Below, piece after piece: positions 62,596 through 64,000 of a stretch of 64,000 bases of DNA. The translations under genes were made by a program, and so were the position numbers. The DNA comes from Ustilago trichophora. Lineage: Eukaryota; Basidiomycota; Ustilaginomycetes; Ustilaginales; Ustilaginaceae. The notes beneath the pieces were generated by a model. The model did no database searches. It was not told the DNA's origin and saw only the letters and a list, made by a program, of their open reading frames with translations. The stretch is from assembly GCA_900323505.1 (NCBI GenBank), contig OOIN01000002.1, positions 186,001 to 250,000 of the forward strand, in the 5' to 3' direction. How positions within the stretch are numbered: position 1 is the first letter of the stretch; every line of letters starts with the position of its first letter.

Positions 62596-63883
62596 ATCGA
62601 CGGCGCTTGAGGTTTTCTGAAGGAGATAGAGTGAAGAGAGAAGAAAGACAAGCTAGTCTTCTCTTGCCACGCGGAAAGCGAAAGGGTCTGCGCTTTGATC
62701 TATGTGCGGAAGTCGGAGAATTTAATCTGGAGTTTGCGTCTTTATCTCGATCTAACAAGTTCAAATCCCTTTCGCCTTTTCGGCCAAGTCCGAGAACTTT
62801 GTCGGAGAATGAATTTGCTGCGAAGCGATCTTATCTTTTGTGGCAAGACCCGGTGGTAAAAGCGTCGATGAGGCTTAGGCTTCTTGTGATTGGACGAATC
62901 CCTTGCCGACTCCGCAATCTCGGGCGAGCTTGACGCTGTCTGATTGGTTCACAAGCCACGACGTCGCAATCAGTAGCAACGCCACCCCACATTGGCAACG
63001 CTATCTTGTTGCCCAGACTCTGCGTTGCCTTGCATCGGAAGCCAACACGTCCATGCTGGTGTTTAGAGCCTCGCTTTGGCAAATTCTCGCGATTACAGAG
63101 CTGCGTTTGAGACAGGCTGGCTTATCTTGATCCCAAACGACCTTTCCGACAGGGTGTCACTAGGGTCATACAGAAGCTTCCGGTGCATAGGATACCGTTC
63201 AAAGCTAGAGGTTGAGGTACGGAGATTGCACTGAAAGAAGAAAGTTTGAGGGTGGGCAGTCAGCGACACAGGGAGTGCAGCATGTGATTCGTTGTAGATG
63301 TGAAAGACATCAAGCTGGCTGCATTATCTGTGCGTATCGTGCCTATCACGGCTCAATTTCATGCCCCGTCCCACCCACATTGCGGCCAAAGAGATCCGCA
63401 TTACAGTACAGTATTCTGGACCACATGCTTTTTGCTACCCTATCACAAGGACACGGCTAGCACGCTAGCACCCGCATAGCTCGTTGCCGGTACAATCGCT
63501 ATAGAGAGAGGCGGGTAAGACATGTACGCCATTGGCCCGTCGGTTGAATAAGTGAGGCCGCTGCCAACCCTGCTGCCATGACAGATTTGACCGTACAACT
63601 CCCTTCCCCGTGCATTGACAAGCGAGCCGGTACCTGAACTATCAACTGTTGCCTCAACTTGACCCCGTGCCCCCATCCTATATTATACATCCTTTGCCGC
63701 TTCCACCCAACCATCAATCGGCCTCTTTCATCCATTCAAAGGCGTTCACTGTCCGGTATCGCACTACATCAACTCTACACCCACTTACTTTTGCAGAACA
63801 TCAACTCATTTCGACGGCCCGAATCTGCCACACAGCCCCTGATTAGACCCTCTCCCACTCGGACCCACCACTGAATCGTCCGA
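62596..63883. promoter_or_regulatory. Divergent upstream region MoaA (-) / terminal gene (+)
   Basis: 1.29 kb. TACAGTA occurs twice at 63402-63413 and a CT/CAC-rich leader lies at 63700-63870. Frames are short and overlapping; no supported gene. Confidence 0.5.
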
Positions 63884-64000
63884 ATGGAACCCACAAGCCC
63901 CACTGACGACGATTCCAAATTCTACGGCACAATGTCTTCCAAATTTGCAACCGTGACTACGCAGCCCTTTGCTCACCCTGCGCCCGAGCCTTCGCCTCCT
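63884..64000 (+). CDS. N-terminus of an unidentified protein (partial)
   Basis: An ATG at 63884 opens a frame (MEPTSPTDDDSKFYG...) that continues to the window end, 39 codons, after a typical CT-rich fungal leader. A second in-frame ATG lies at 63932. The visible part is Ser/Thr/Pro-rich and gives no family. The gene runs out of the window. Confidence 0.5.
   Translation, partial: MEPTSPTDDDSKFYGTMSSKFATVTTQPFAHPAPEPSPP

Overview
This window is eukaryotic and almost certainly from a basidiomycete smut fungus (Ustilaginales, Ustilago/Sporisorium/Pseudozyma-like). The genes are widely spaced and read from both strands. Most coding regions are intron-free, and the few introns are short (76-125 nt) with GTAAGT/GTGAGT donors and CAG/TAG acceptors. 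Promoter leaders are CT-rich, and proteins carry Ser/Ala/Pro/Gln low-complexity segments. The species call is inference from gene style and protein content; no search was possible.

Layout. 0-5 kb: the 3' tail of a glyoxalase-like (VOC) gene, the mitochondrial AAA ATPase AFG1 (-), and a UPF0658 Golgi membrane protein (+) whose apparent N-terminal region contains an in-frame TAG. 5.8-10.7 kb: a Pgc1-like glycerophosphodiester phosphodiesterase (-) and a Dal5-type MFS transporter with two introns (-). 12.3-18 kb: a two-domain sulfurtransferase (TUM1/MST, -) and, divergent from it, an MFS sugar transporter (+). Between them lies 2.6 kb carrying four perfect CCCCGCGGGG palindromes, each equal to two overlapping Mig1/CreA-type GCGGGG sites. 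18.6-24 kb: a secreted single-pass membrane protein, an intron-containing tRNA-Gly(GCC), and a secreted pepsin-like protease. 24-28 kb: gene-free DNA with an A23 tract. 28-34 kb: a RidA-family protein with a 15-nt micro-exon, and a SET-domain lysine methyltransferase.

33-50.6 kb: the N-recognin E3 ligase UBR1 (-), an APC amino-acid permease with long cytosolic tails (-), a divergent Zn2Cys6 transcription factor (+), and an ICE2-family ER membrane protein (-). 51.4-59.3 kb: deoxyhypusine synthase, a GPI-anchored lipase-like hydrolase, an ERD1/EXS Golgi protein, Hikeshi/OPI10, and NOP16. 59.5-62.6 kb: the molybdenum-cofactor locus, MoaA followed on the same strand by MoaC. The end of the MoaA reading frame (Gly-Gly-stop) sits next to two candidate 5' splice sites 9 nt apart that would switch between a separate MoaA and a MoaA-MoaC fusion. 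The window ends in the first codons of another gene.

Functional links. Sugar uptake probably answers to glucose repression through the GCGGGG cluster. MOCS1-type proteins make cPMP in mitochondria, and the TUM1-type sulfurtransferase is a plausible sulfur donor for later Moco and tRNA-thiolation steps. UBR1 lies beside an amino-acid permease. No mobile element, CRISPR array or compact accessory gene cluster was found. The best candidates for new biology are the MOCS1 splice arrangement, the duplicated module in front of MoaC, the palindrome cluster, and the interrupted UPF0658 N-terminus.
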